A DNA stretch of 64,000 nucleotides, from positions 35,545-99,544 of the forward strand of contig CAZPNX010000007.1 in the NCBI GenBank assembly GCA_964588285.1, given 5' to 3'. Every line of letters begins with the position of its first letter. Within the stretch, counting starts at the first letter, position 1. Below the pieces are notes generated by a model. The model was not told the origin of the DNA and did not search any database. It was given only the letters and a program-made list of their open reading frames with translations. The stretch is from CAZPNX01 sp964588285. GTDB lineage: Bacteria; Edwardsbacteria; AC1; EtOH8. Made by a program: the position numbers and the translations under genes. Positions 50,219-57,309 of the stretch are shown here, one piece after another.

Positions 50219-50260
50219 GGCAGTCTCCTGTCGTATAACGTATTGTTAGATTCTCATTGT

Positions 50261-50461
50261 TCAATCGGTAAGTTCCATGGCCCGAAGGATCTGCCTGACG
50301 ATTTTGGGATGAAGCGTCCTCTTCCCATGGAAGGGGACAACGATGTGCCGGCCGCCCTTGAAATAGATCCGGTGGCTCCCCTTTGTCCGCAGGTGCTCAA
50401 AGCCGTCGCGCAGGAGCAGCCGCTCCGCATCCGCCGCCGTCAGCCGCTGTGTTTTAGGCAA
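50261..50461 (-). CDS. hicA: HicA-type toxin
   Basis: A 66-residue dsRBD-like mRNA interferase. RLLLRDGFEHLRTKGSHRIY contains the catalytic His region (GSHRIY) and HIVVPFHGKRTLHPKIVRQI the conserved end. It overlaps the upstream hicB by 8 nt; the antitoxin-first order is common. Confidence 0.92.
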   Translation of the reverse strand: MPKTQRLTAADAERLLLRDGFEHLRTKGSHRIYFKGGRHIVVPFHGKRTLHPKIVRQILRAMELTD

Positions 50462-50678
50462 CCTTGACCTCGATGGAGGTCGACAGAATCTCCCGGCTAA
50501 GCAGCGCCTTCTTCTCTGAATTTGTCAGTGTCTCCAGGTACAACTCCACAGCCTCACGGATGTTCCCGATGACATCCTCCAGCGTGTCCCCCTGGCTCTG
50601 GCACCCGTCCAGTTCCGGGCTATAGGCATAGAATCCATTCGCGTCTTTTTCGATGATCACGCTGACTTTGTATGACAT
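50454..50678 (-). CDS. hicB: HicB-type antitoxin
   Basis: A 74-residue partial-RNase-H-fold antitoxin: VSVIIEKDANGFYAYSPELD, GCQSQGDTLEDVIGNIREAV. Only the N-terminal toxin-binding domain is present, with a short tail and no clear DNA-binding domain; a DNA-binding activity would need the complex or a partner. Forms a module with the downstream hicA. Confidence 0.92.
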   Translation of the reverse strand: MSYKVSVIIEKDANGFYAYSPELDGCQSQGDTLEDVIGNIREAVELYLETLTNSEKKALLSREILSTSIEVKVA

Positions 50679-50694
50679 GTTCTTGACTCCGACG

Positions 50695-51192
50695 TTATCT
50701 CTTTCCCCTCAGCCTCTTCCACCAGCTCTCGCTTGCCCCGGACCCTGAGCGGACCTGTGCCGAGCCGTGCCGAGGCGGTCGAAGGGTTGCCCCTGTTCCC
50801 TCGACCCTTGTCCCTTGACCCTTATCCCTTAACCCTTGCTCCTTGCGCTCCGCCCTCTTTCTTCTCTCTTCTTCCTTCTCCCGTTTTTCCCTTTCTTGCC
50901 ACTCCGCCTCCTGCTTCTCGATCTCGTACAGCAGCTTCTCCACGTTCTCCCGCTCCTCCATCATCAGGGTGATCTCGTCGTACTCCTTCCGGTTGAGGAA
51001 GGCCTGGACGAAGGGCTGGAGGAAGACCATGCCCTGGCTGCCCACGAAGGACAGGGGCTTGACGCTCTCGAAGAACATGATGGCCGGCGTTGTCAGCTTG
51101 CGTTTGACGATCTGGTGGGCGATCTTCTCCAAAAGCTCCTTCTGCCGCTCCGGCGAAGGCATCTGGCCATCTAGGTACACCGAGTCGCGCAT
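50695..51192 (-). CDS. Hypothetical protein with coiled coil and repeat-derived tail
   Basis: A 165-residue protein. The N-terminal half (QKELLEKIAHQIVKRKLTTP, AIMFFESVKPLSFVGSQGMV) looks like a conserved globular piece; a charged coiled coil follows (about 75-118, ENVEKLLYEIEKQEAEWQER). The tail (GLRDKGQGTRVEGTGATLRP) is encoded by telomere-like units (TAAGGGATAAGGGTCAAGGG) plus a CTTCGACC palindromic motif, both intergenic-type repeats. The function is unknown. Confidence 0.65.
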   Translation of the reverse strand: MRDSVYLDGQMPSPERQKELLEKIAHQIVKRKLTTPAIMFFESVKPLSFVGSQGMVFLQPFVQAFLNRKEYDEITLMMEERENVEKLLYEIEKQEAEWQEREKREKEEERRKRAERKEQGLRDKGQGTRVEGTGATLRPPRHGSAQVRSGSGASESWWKRLRGKR

Positions 51193-51238
51193 TTATAGTT
51201 CGTTCGAAATCCGTGACACTTTTTCAGTCTTTCCAACC

Positions 51239-51363
51239 TCTCATACAGCTATCCCTCTCCTGCCGGAGGAGGGATATAGGGAGGGGTCACCCGCAGCCCC
51301 CCCCCGCCCCACCTCAGCCGCGGTTCCTTGACCGCCGTTACATCGTCCGACCGCCCCATGGGC
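51239..51363. repeat. Direct repeat A: degenerate copy of the gcvPB 3' end
   Basis: About 125 bp matching 52197-52317 in the same orientation, with scattered mismatches and a C-run expansion. On the minus strand it reads MGRSDDVTAVKEPRLRWGGG, against IGRLDDVKAAKEPRLRWGGG at the end of GcvPB, followed by the palindromic element TCCCTCCTCCGGCAGGAGAGGG in both copies. With repeat B it brackets the nucleotidyltransferase cassette. Confidence 0.8.
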
Positions 51364-51364
51364 T

Positions 51365-51931
51365 TTAGGCATCAGGATTAAGCTCACCTAGAAGCCGTTG
51401 GAAAATGCCAGCGAAATCCCTGTCCGGAAACGAGGCGTCGAATTCCTTCAACCAGCGCCTTATATAGGCGGCGTCGATATCCCTGTTCTTGAGGATCACC
51501 GAACTGGCATCGGCCTCGTCCTGCGGCCTCCCGGCGAACAACTTGTGTATTATCAGGTCCTCCGGTGTCGCAAACCTGACCTTGCCCCCGCCCAGGTCCA
51601 CCATCCGCGCCCTGTCTATGGCCTGCCGTTCGTACGGGGTGAAAGAAAAAATAAAATCCACGCGGATTCCGCTTTTTCTCTCTAACGTTGGCAGGACCAT
51701 GGTGCGTCCCACAAACTCCTCGATCTTCTCCGGTATGGGCTCCAGCCCGCAGGCCGCCGCCGCCTCGATGAGCCGGGGCAGGAATTCCTTGCCGACGCCC
51801 AGGGTGATGTCGATGTCCCTGGTCAGCCGCGGCTCGCCGTAGAGAAGCACCGCCTGGCCGCCGATGACCATGTAGGGCAAACCCCGGGAATCCAGCTCCC
51901 CGGCTATGCGGGCGAGCAGCTCTTGGAACAT
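51365..51931 (-). CDS. Nucleotidyltransferase (AbiEii/DUF6036-like)
   Basis: A 188-residue protein. YMVIGGQAVLLYGEPRLTRD and DIDITLG form the GG...DxD signature of the polymerase-beta-like nucleotidyltransferase fold; RVDFIFSF supplies the third acidic position, and TPEDLIIHKLFAGRPQDEAD is the conserved helix of the AbiEii-like group. Members act as toxins or unknown tRNA/protein modifiers. It overlaps the small upstream gene by 28 nt, an arrangement typical of toxin-antitoxin modules. Bracketed by direct repeats. Confidence 0.82.
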   Translation of the reverse strand: MFQELLARIAGELDSRGLPYMVIGGQAVLLYGEPRLTRDIDITLGVGKEFLPRLIEAAAACGLEPIPEKIEEFVGRTMVLPTLERKSGIRVDFIFSFTPYERQAIDRARMVDLGGGKVRFATPEDLIIHKLFAGRPQDEADASSVILKNRDIDAAYIRRWLKEFDASFPDRDFAGIFQRLLGELNPDA

Positions 51932-52122
51932 GAGTTCAGTATATCCGCCAGGCGGAAGTCTGATTCGATCCCCTCGAGAGGGTCATGGGGCGGCAGCATC
52001 CCAAGGTCCCGGCCCTCTTCCCACAGAGACTCGAAGATGGCCATGGCCTGCTGGTGGGTAAGCCTCTGCCGGGACATCAGCTCGTCCTCGAATTGACGGT
52101 AGTATTTCGCGTCACGGATCAT
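51904..52122 (-). CDS. Small partner of the nucleotidyltransferase (putative antitoxin)
   Basis: A 72-residue acidic helical protein starting MIRDAKYYRQFEDELMSRQR. No named family recognised. Size, order (upstream) and overlap with the nucleotidyltransferase suggest a neutralising partner; this is inference from context. GLMSR-like or DNA-binding motifs are not evident. Confidence 0.6.
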   Translation of the reverse strand: MIRDAKYYRQFEDELMSRQRLTHQQAMAIFESLWEEGRDLGMLPPHDPLEGIESDFRLADILNSCSKSCSPA

Positions 52123-52196
52123 AGAGAACTTAGACGGAGATGGTGTCGCCCATCAGCTATTGATCTAAGAAAAAAACCATTTCAACCGTTTTGACT

Positions 52197-52317
52197 TCTC
52201 ATACAGCTGTCCCTCTCCCACCAGGGGAGGGATACAGGGAGGGGTCACCCGCAGCCCCCGCCCCACCTCAGCCTCGGTTCCTTGGCCGCCTTGACGTCGT
52301 CCAGTCTTCCGATGGGC
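52197..52317. repeat. Direct repeat B: native gcvPB 3' end plus palindromic element
   Basis: The partner of repeat A (51239-51363). It includes the last codons of gcvPB (52245 onward) and, downstream, TCCCTCCCCTGGTGGGAGAGGG. This copy keeps the intact gene end, so it is the parental side. Confidence 0.8.
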
Positions 52318-53732
52318 GTATTGTTGGGCGCCGACTTCACCAGCTCCGGCGTCTCCTCGATCTCTTTGGCGATCTTCTTCATGGCGCCGATGAACTCGTC
52401 CAGCGTCTGGCGGCTCTCAGTCTCGGTGGGCTCGATCATGATGGCCTCGGGGACGATCAATGGAAAGTAGATGGTGGGCGCGTGGAATCCGTAGTCCAAA
52501 AGCCTCTTGGCGATGTCCAATGTCTTGACCCCCTTCTCCCTGAAGCGCAGGCCCGACAGCACGCACTCGTGCTTGCAATGGGCCTTGTATGGCAGGTCAT
52601 AGTCGTCCTGGAGCGAGCGCATGATGTAATTGGCGCCCACGATGGCGTGCTTTGTCGCCTCGGCCAGCCCCTTCCCGCCCAGCATCTGGATGTAGGCGTA
52701 GGCCTTGATCATCACCCCGAAGTTGCCGAAGAACGAATGCACCTTGCCGATGCTGTCCGGCCGCTCGTAATCTAAATAGTACTTTTGCTGGGTGCCGAGC
52801 GGAGTCGAGGCATCCCCCTGACCCTCGGCCTTGACCACGGGTACCGGCAGAAACGGCTCTAGTGATTTGGCCACCGCCACCCCGCCGCCGCCCGGCCCGC
52901 CGCCGCCGTGGGGAGTGGAGAAGGTCTTGTGCAGGTTGAAGTGCATGGCATCCACCCCCATGTGCCCTGGTTTGGCCAGGCCCATCAGGGCATTGAGGTT
53001 GGCCCCGTCCATGAACACCAGGCCTCCGATGTCGTGGACCATCCGGGTGATCTGGAGGATGTTGCGCTCGAACAGGCCCAGGGTGTTGGGGTTGGTCAGC
53101 ATGACGGCGGCCACCTCCTGATCGAGATGGGCCTTTAGGTCCTCGGGGTCCACCAGTCCCTGAGAATTGGATTTTATGACCACGGTTTGGTACCCGGCGA
53201 TGGTGGTCGAGGCCGGATTGGTGCCGTGGGCCGAGTCCGGGATGAGCACCTTCTGGCGGGGATTGCCCTGCTTGGCGTGATAGGCCCGGATCATCATCAA
53301 GGCGCAGAGTTCGCCGTGGGCCCCGGCCACCGGCTGCAGGGTGACCGCGTCCAGCCCGGAAATGGCGCACAGGGCGTCCCCCAGCTCCTTCATCAGGCGC
53401 AGCGCCCCCTGGGCATAGGACGGGTCCTGGCGCGGGTGCAGGCCGGTGAATCCCGGCAGGCGGGCCAGGTCCTCGTTGACCTTGGGGTTGTACTTCATGG
53501 TGCAGGAGCCCAGCGGATAGAATCCCTTGTCCACGTGGTGGTTCAGGGAGGAAAGGCGGACGAAATGGCGCACTGCATCCGCCTCCGAGATCTCGGGCAG
53601 GGCGGCCGGTTCGCGGCGCAGGAACGAGGGAGGTATCAGTTTGTCGGCCGGTTTTTCCGGGACATCGCAGGCGGGTAAAGCATGACCTACCCTGCCCGGA
53701 GACGATAGGTCAAAGACGGTCTTCTCCAGCAT
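52245..53732 (-). CDS. gcvPB: Glycine dehydrogenase (decarboxylating) subunit 2
   Basis: A 495-residue PLP enzyme subunit, the C-terminal half of the glycine cleavage P-protein. GFYPLGSCTMKYNPKVNEDL, LQPVAGAHGELCALMMIRAY, DSAHGTNPAS, HFNLHKTFSTPHGGGGPGGG (PLP Lys about 267) and VIVPEAIMIEPTETES are diagnostic. Residues about 307-314 (DASTPLGTQ) are an insert encoded by a dispersed repeat, in a surface loop before KYYLDYERP. The partner subunit gcvPA, gcvT and gcvH are not adjacent, unlike the usual order. A promoter lies 36 bp upstream. Confidence 0.95.
   Translation of the reverse strand: MLEKTVFDLSSPGRVGHALPACDVPEKPADKLIPPSFLRREPAALPEISEADAVRHFVRLSSLNHHVDKGFYPLGSCTMKYNPKVNEDLARLPGFTGLHPRQDPSYAQGALRLMKELGDALCAISGLDAVTLQPVAGAHGELCALMMIRAYHAKQGNPRQKVLIPDSAHGTNPASTTIAGYQTVVIKSNSQGLVDPEDLKAHLDQEVAAVMLTNPNTLGLFERNILQITRMVHDIGGLVFMDGANLNALMGLAKPGHMGVDAMHFNLHKTFSTPHGGGGPGGGGVAVAKSLEPFLPVPVVKAEGQGDASTPLGTQQKYYLDYERPDSIGKVHSFFGNFGVMIKAYAYIQMLGGKGLAEATKHAIVGANYIMRSLQDDYDLPYKAHCKHECVLSGLRFREKGVKTLDIAKRLLDYGFHAPTIYFPLIVPEAIMIEPTETESRQTLDEFIGAMKKIAKEIEETPELVKSAPNNTPIGRLDDVKAAKEPRLRWGGGCG
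52791..52817. repeat. In-frame copy of the ST(S/P)LG-coding repeat in gcvPB
   Basis: The minus strand reads GCCTCGACTCCGCTCGGCAC and is translated ASTPLG, in the same frame relative to the repeat as in the flavin reductase gene. Confidence 0.7.
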
Positions 53733-53767
53733 GGGTGCGCTCTAACTGATTAGTTTTGTAGACAAAT

Positions 53768-53797
53768 AGCATATCATAAATGCCCGTTTTTTGTCAA
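53768..53797 (-). promoter_or_regulatory. Promoter for gcvPB
   Basis: TTGACA (53792-53797), 18-bp spacer, TATGCT (53768-53773) on the minus strand. Confidence 0.65.
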
Positions 53798-53835
53798 TGG
53801 AAAAAGCCGGAGAATCGCCCGAGAGTTTTAATATT

Positions 53836-53863
53836 GAAAAGAAAAGGCGGCTTTATTGCCGCC
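53836..53863 (-). terminator. Intrinsic terminator after the repeat-protein gene
   Basis: GGCGGC-AATAAA-GCCGCC followed by TTTTCTTTTC on the minus strand, just past the stop at 53888. Confidence 0.8.
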
Positions 53864-53887
53864 CCTTCTTCAACGAATCTTTTAGGC

Positions 53888-56800
53888 TTATCTAAACACC
53901 GTGAACCTTTTAATGGAGGTATTCTCTCCGGCGGTCAGCCGGCAGATATAGACCCCCGATGACACCTTCCGTCCGTTGTCATCACAGCCGTTCCATTTGA
54001 CCGTGTGGTTCCCGGCCGCCAGTCGGCCGCTGGCCAGGGTTTTCACTTTCTGTCCCAGCACATTGTAAATACCCAGGCTGGCCTGGGCGCCCTTAGCCAG
54101 GCCGAACCTGAACTCCCCCGAACCCTTGACCGGATTGGGACTGACCGGGGCTAGGTAGAAACTGTAGCTGATGGCGCCCGGCTGGCCCTCCACTCCGGTG
54201 GGACCGACCACCTTGAAGCTGCGCATCATGGAACTTGTCCGGTTCAGGCTGGAGTCCTGGGCTATGACCTGATAGCTGACAGTCAGGGTCTCGTCCACGG
54301 CCACCGTCTGCTCGGGTATGGAGATCACAAAGGTGTCGGCCGCGGTGAAGACCATTTCCAGGGTATCGGACGTTCCTTCATTTATCCGATAGAGCAGCTC
54401 GACGCTCCGTACGGCCTGGTTGTCTGATACCGCCGCCTTGACCGGGTATGGGCCGTAGGGGGCCGCCATGTCGTCGCCCAGCGAGTCCACATAGGAGATC
54501 ACCGGAGGCTCGGCCTCTATGTGCTGCAGGTCCCAATCGGTCAGCCTGGCGTAGATGTCGATGCCCTTAATCCGGCGGTTGTCGTCCCAGCTGAACAGTA
54601 TCCGCTGGTCGGTGCAGGCCACCCGCTTTCCGCCCTCGAATTGCCAATTGGCCATGGTTGTCCCGTTGACCACAAAGTTACCGCCTTCCGGAATTCCCTC
54701 CACGTACTTTTGGGCTATGATCTGGGGAACATTGCCGCTGGGGTTGTTGCGGTAGTCCTCCCAGGCGATCACCATATTGTGCCCGTCCGGGGACATTGAC
54801 ACGCTGGAATAATAGTGATACACCAGCCCCTGGGCGTCGTCGTTGACTCTGAAGTTGCCGCCGATGGGATCGCCGTTGGCCCTGTACCTCTGGGCGTAGA
54901 TGTCGGGGTATGCGCCGTCGTAGCGGTAGTCGTCCCAGGCGATCACAAAGCCGCTGTCCGCCATGGCCACGCTGGGTTCAAATTGGCCATACCCACCGTC
55001 ATCCACCAGGAAATTGCCGCCGATGGGATTTCCGCTGGCTCCGTACATCTGGGCATAGATGTCGGCATCGCCGTTGCGAAAGTCATACCAGACGACCACA
55101 TATCCGCCGTCATTGGATGCGATACGGGGGTATAATGCACCGCTGCTCCCGTCGTCCACGCGGAAGTTCCCGCCGATGGTGTCGCCGTTGCGATTGTAAA
55201 GTTGGGCGTAGATGTCCCAGCTGCTATTACGGTAGTCTTGCCAGATGATCATAAAGCCGCTGTCGGTAGCCGCCACATCCTGGTAATATTGGTTGATGCC
55301 GCCTTCGCTGACCGTGAAGTTGCCGCCCAGCGGCGCCCCGGCCGAGTCGAACAGTTGGGCATAGATCTGGGTTACCCCGCTGTAATCGGGGCCGTACCAG
55401 GCCACCACAAACCATCCGCCCGGCAAAAAGGCCGCTTTGGGATCATAGCCGTAGCGCCTGATGGCGCCTGTAGTATCGTTGACGATGAAGTTGGCGCCCA
55501 CCGGGTTGCCGTCGGCATCGTAGCGCTGGCCGTAGATGTCCCGGGTATTGTTGGTGCCGTCGTCGTTACGCATATCATACCACACCACCAGCGACCGGCC
55601 GTTTCTGTCCATGGCCGCCGAGGCATGCCTTTGGTCAGCGGTGCCGGTATCGTTGTTGACCATAAAATTGTCGCCCATGGTTGCGCCCGCCGCATCATAA
55701 CGCTGGCATAATATGTCGTAGTAGCCGCCGGGATTGTATCGGGTGTCGTACCAGACCACGGCAAACCCGCTGTGGTTGGCCGCAGTGCTGGGGTAGGAGC
55801 AATAGATGGAATCGGTATCGTTCACCAAGAAGTTGCTCCCCACTGCCAAACCGGCTGCATCATAACGCTGGGCATAGATATCGCCGTAACTGCTGCGGCG
55901 GTAGTCGGCCCAGGAGATCACGAAACCGCTGTCGCTGGCCGCCACATTTGAGGCGCCATCGATGTATTGGTAATTGCCGGGGCCGTCATCGTTGACTAAA
56001 AAGTTGCCCCCCAGGGTGGCTCCGTTGGCCCGGAACAATTGGGCATAGATATCGTCACCGCCGCTGCGGTTATCGCACCAAGCGATCATAAATCCGCTGT
56101 CGTTGGCCGCCACGCTGGGATATCGCTGATCGTAATCCAGCCCGTCGTCGTTAACCAGGAAGTTGCCGCCCAAGGCCGATCCCGTCGGGCTATAGCGCTG
56201 GGCGTAGATGTCGGCCTGGCCGTTACGGCCGTCTTGCCAGGCGATCACGAAGCCGCTGTCGTCGGCCGCCACGCTGGGACGTCGCTGATCGTAACCCAGC
56301 CCGTCGTCGTTAACCAGGAAGTTGCCGCCCTGGGGCGAGCCGGCGGCATCATAGCGCTGGGCGTAGATGTCGACATTGCCGTCGCGGGAGATATCGGACT
56401 GGCCGTTGCGGCCGTCTTGCCAGGCGATCACGAAACCGCTGTCGTTGGCCGCCACGCTGGGAAATACCTGCTCGTATGCCGAGATATCGCTGACCAGGAA
56501 GTTGCCGCCCTGGGGCGAGCCGGCGGCATCATAGCGCTGGGCATAGATGTCGGCGTTGCCGTTGCGGGTATCGTACCAGGCGACCACAAAACCGTTGCCG
56601 CAGGCGGCGATGGACGGCGAATAGGCGTAATTGCTGTTGTTTTCGCTAATCCGAAAATCCTCCCCCACCGGGTGGCCGGAGGCGTCATAAAGGCGTCCGA
56701 CAATTTGAGGGTACCGGCTGTTGCGCCGATCGTGCCACACCGCCATCATCTCCCCGGTGGGCAGCAGGGCCGCCTTGGGATTATACTGATATCCAGCGTA

Positions 56801-57112
56801 ATAGCCGATGCCGGTGATGTCGTCGTTCACCAGAAAGTCGTCCTTGACCAGACCCTTGATTCCCGGAAGGGGCCGGGCCGGGCCGGCCTGGCGGGGGGCG
56901 GCCATTTTTTTGTCGGCAAAATCCGGTCGCCTAGGATCCAGGCCGTCAGGCCAGCCGGGCATCCCGGGTTGGGCCGGCTGCTGTTTCTGTGTCTGGGGCC
57001 CTTTGTGCCGCAGGTGCGGCGGCAGGGGCCGGCGATCGGCGCCCAGCTCCGGCTTGGCCCAGGCCAGACCGGCCAGAACTAAAGCCATTAGGACCACTGT
57101 TCTTTTGATCAT
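53888..57112 (-). CDS. Secreted protein of ~14 propeller-like repeats with sorting tail
   Basis: A 1074-residue protein. Signal peptide MIKRTVVLMALVLAGLAWA; Pro-rich spacer to about 75; then about fourteen repeats of 50-60 residues with the pattern PSVAANDSGFVIAWQDGRNG, ADIYAQRYDAAG, GGNFLVNDD (about 95-850). The third repeat has a local duplication (GQSDISRDGNVDIYAQ). An Ig-like part follows (about 880-980), then a FlgD-like tail (VSPNPVKGSGEFRFGL, ASLGIYNVLGQKVKTL, SSGVYICRLTAGE). Adjacent repeats are nearly identical in DNA (for example 56311-56360 and 56491-56540). Likely a surface adhesin or scaffold; no enzyme motif was seen. Confidence 0.85.
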   Translation of the reverse strand: MIKRTVVLMALVLAGLAWAKPELGADRRPLPPHLRHKGPQTQKQQPAQPGMPGWPDGLDPRRPDFADKKMAAPRQAGPARPLPGIKGLVKDDFLVNDDITGIGYYAGYQYNPKAALLPTGEMMAVWHDRRNSRYPQIVGRLYDASGHPVGEDFRISENNSNYAYSPSIAACGNGFVVAWYDTRNGNADIYAQRYDAAGSPQGGNFLVSDISAYEQVFPSVAANDSGFVIAWQDGRNGQSDISRDGNVDIYAQRYDAAGSPQGGNFLVNDDGLGYDQRRPSVAADDSGFVIAWQDGRNGQADIYAQRYSPTGSALGGNFLVNDDGLDYDQRYPSVAANDSGFMIAWCDNRSGGDDIYAQLFRANGATLGGNFLVNDDGPGNYQYIDGASNVAASDSGFVISWADYRRSSYGDIYAQRYDAAGLAVGSNFLVNDTDSIYCSYPSTAANHSGFAVVWYDTRYNPGGYYDILCQRYDAAGATMGDNFMVNNDTGTADQRHASAAMDRNGRSLVVWYDMRNDDGTNNTRDIYGQRYDADGNPVGANFIVNDTTGAIRRYGYDPKAAFLPGGWFVVAWYGPDYSGVTQIYAQLFDSAGAPLGGNFTVSEGGINQYYQDVAATDSGFMIIWQDYRNSSWDIYAQLYNRNGDTIGGNFRVDDGSSGALYPRIASNDGGYVVVWYDFRNGDADIYAQMYGASGNPIGGNFLVDDGGYGQFEPSVAMADSGFVIAWDDYRYDGAYPDIYAQRYRANGDPIGGNFRVNDDAQGLVYHYYSSVSMSPDGHNMVIAWEDYRNNPSGNVPQIIAQKYVEGIPEGGNFVVNGTTMANWQFEGGKRVACTDQRILFSWDDNRRIKGIDIYARLTDWDLQHIEAEPPVISYVDSLGDDMAAPYGPYPVKAAVSDNQAVRSVELLYRINEGTSDTLEMVFTAADTFVISIPEQTVAVDETLTVSYQVIAQDSSLNRTSSMMRSFKVVGPTGVEGQPGAISYSFYLAPVSPNPVKGSGEFRFGLAKGAQASLGIYNVLGQKVKTLASGRLAAGNHTVKWNGCDDNGRKVSSGVYICRLTAGENTSIKRFTVFR

Positions 57113-57309
57113 GATGGCTCCTTTCTTTAGGTTTGGTTTTGTAAGTGATGCCCCCGCGGGCCCGACCGCCGTATCCTCCTCAGACGTAGCAGGCGGGGGA
57201 AGACCACCGGTTATTTTAAGTCCCTTTTGGCTTCAGTCCCCGAAATTGTAATCGATAGTCAGATTGATTTGCTTGTTTCCTTACAGCGTTCGGCGCTCCC
57301 TTATCCCGC

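Noticed and set aside
50261..52122. Classical integrative element or insertion sequence
   Set aside because: No integrase, transposase or terminal inverted repeats of an IS were found; only small modules and short repeats.
56150..56560. CRISPR-like array
   Set aside because: The regular repeats are long, imperfect and in frame in a secreted protein, with no unique spacers.
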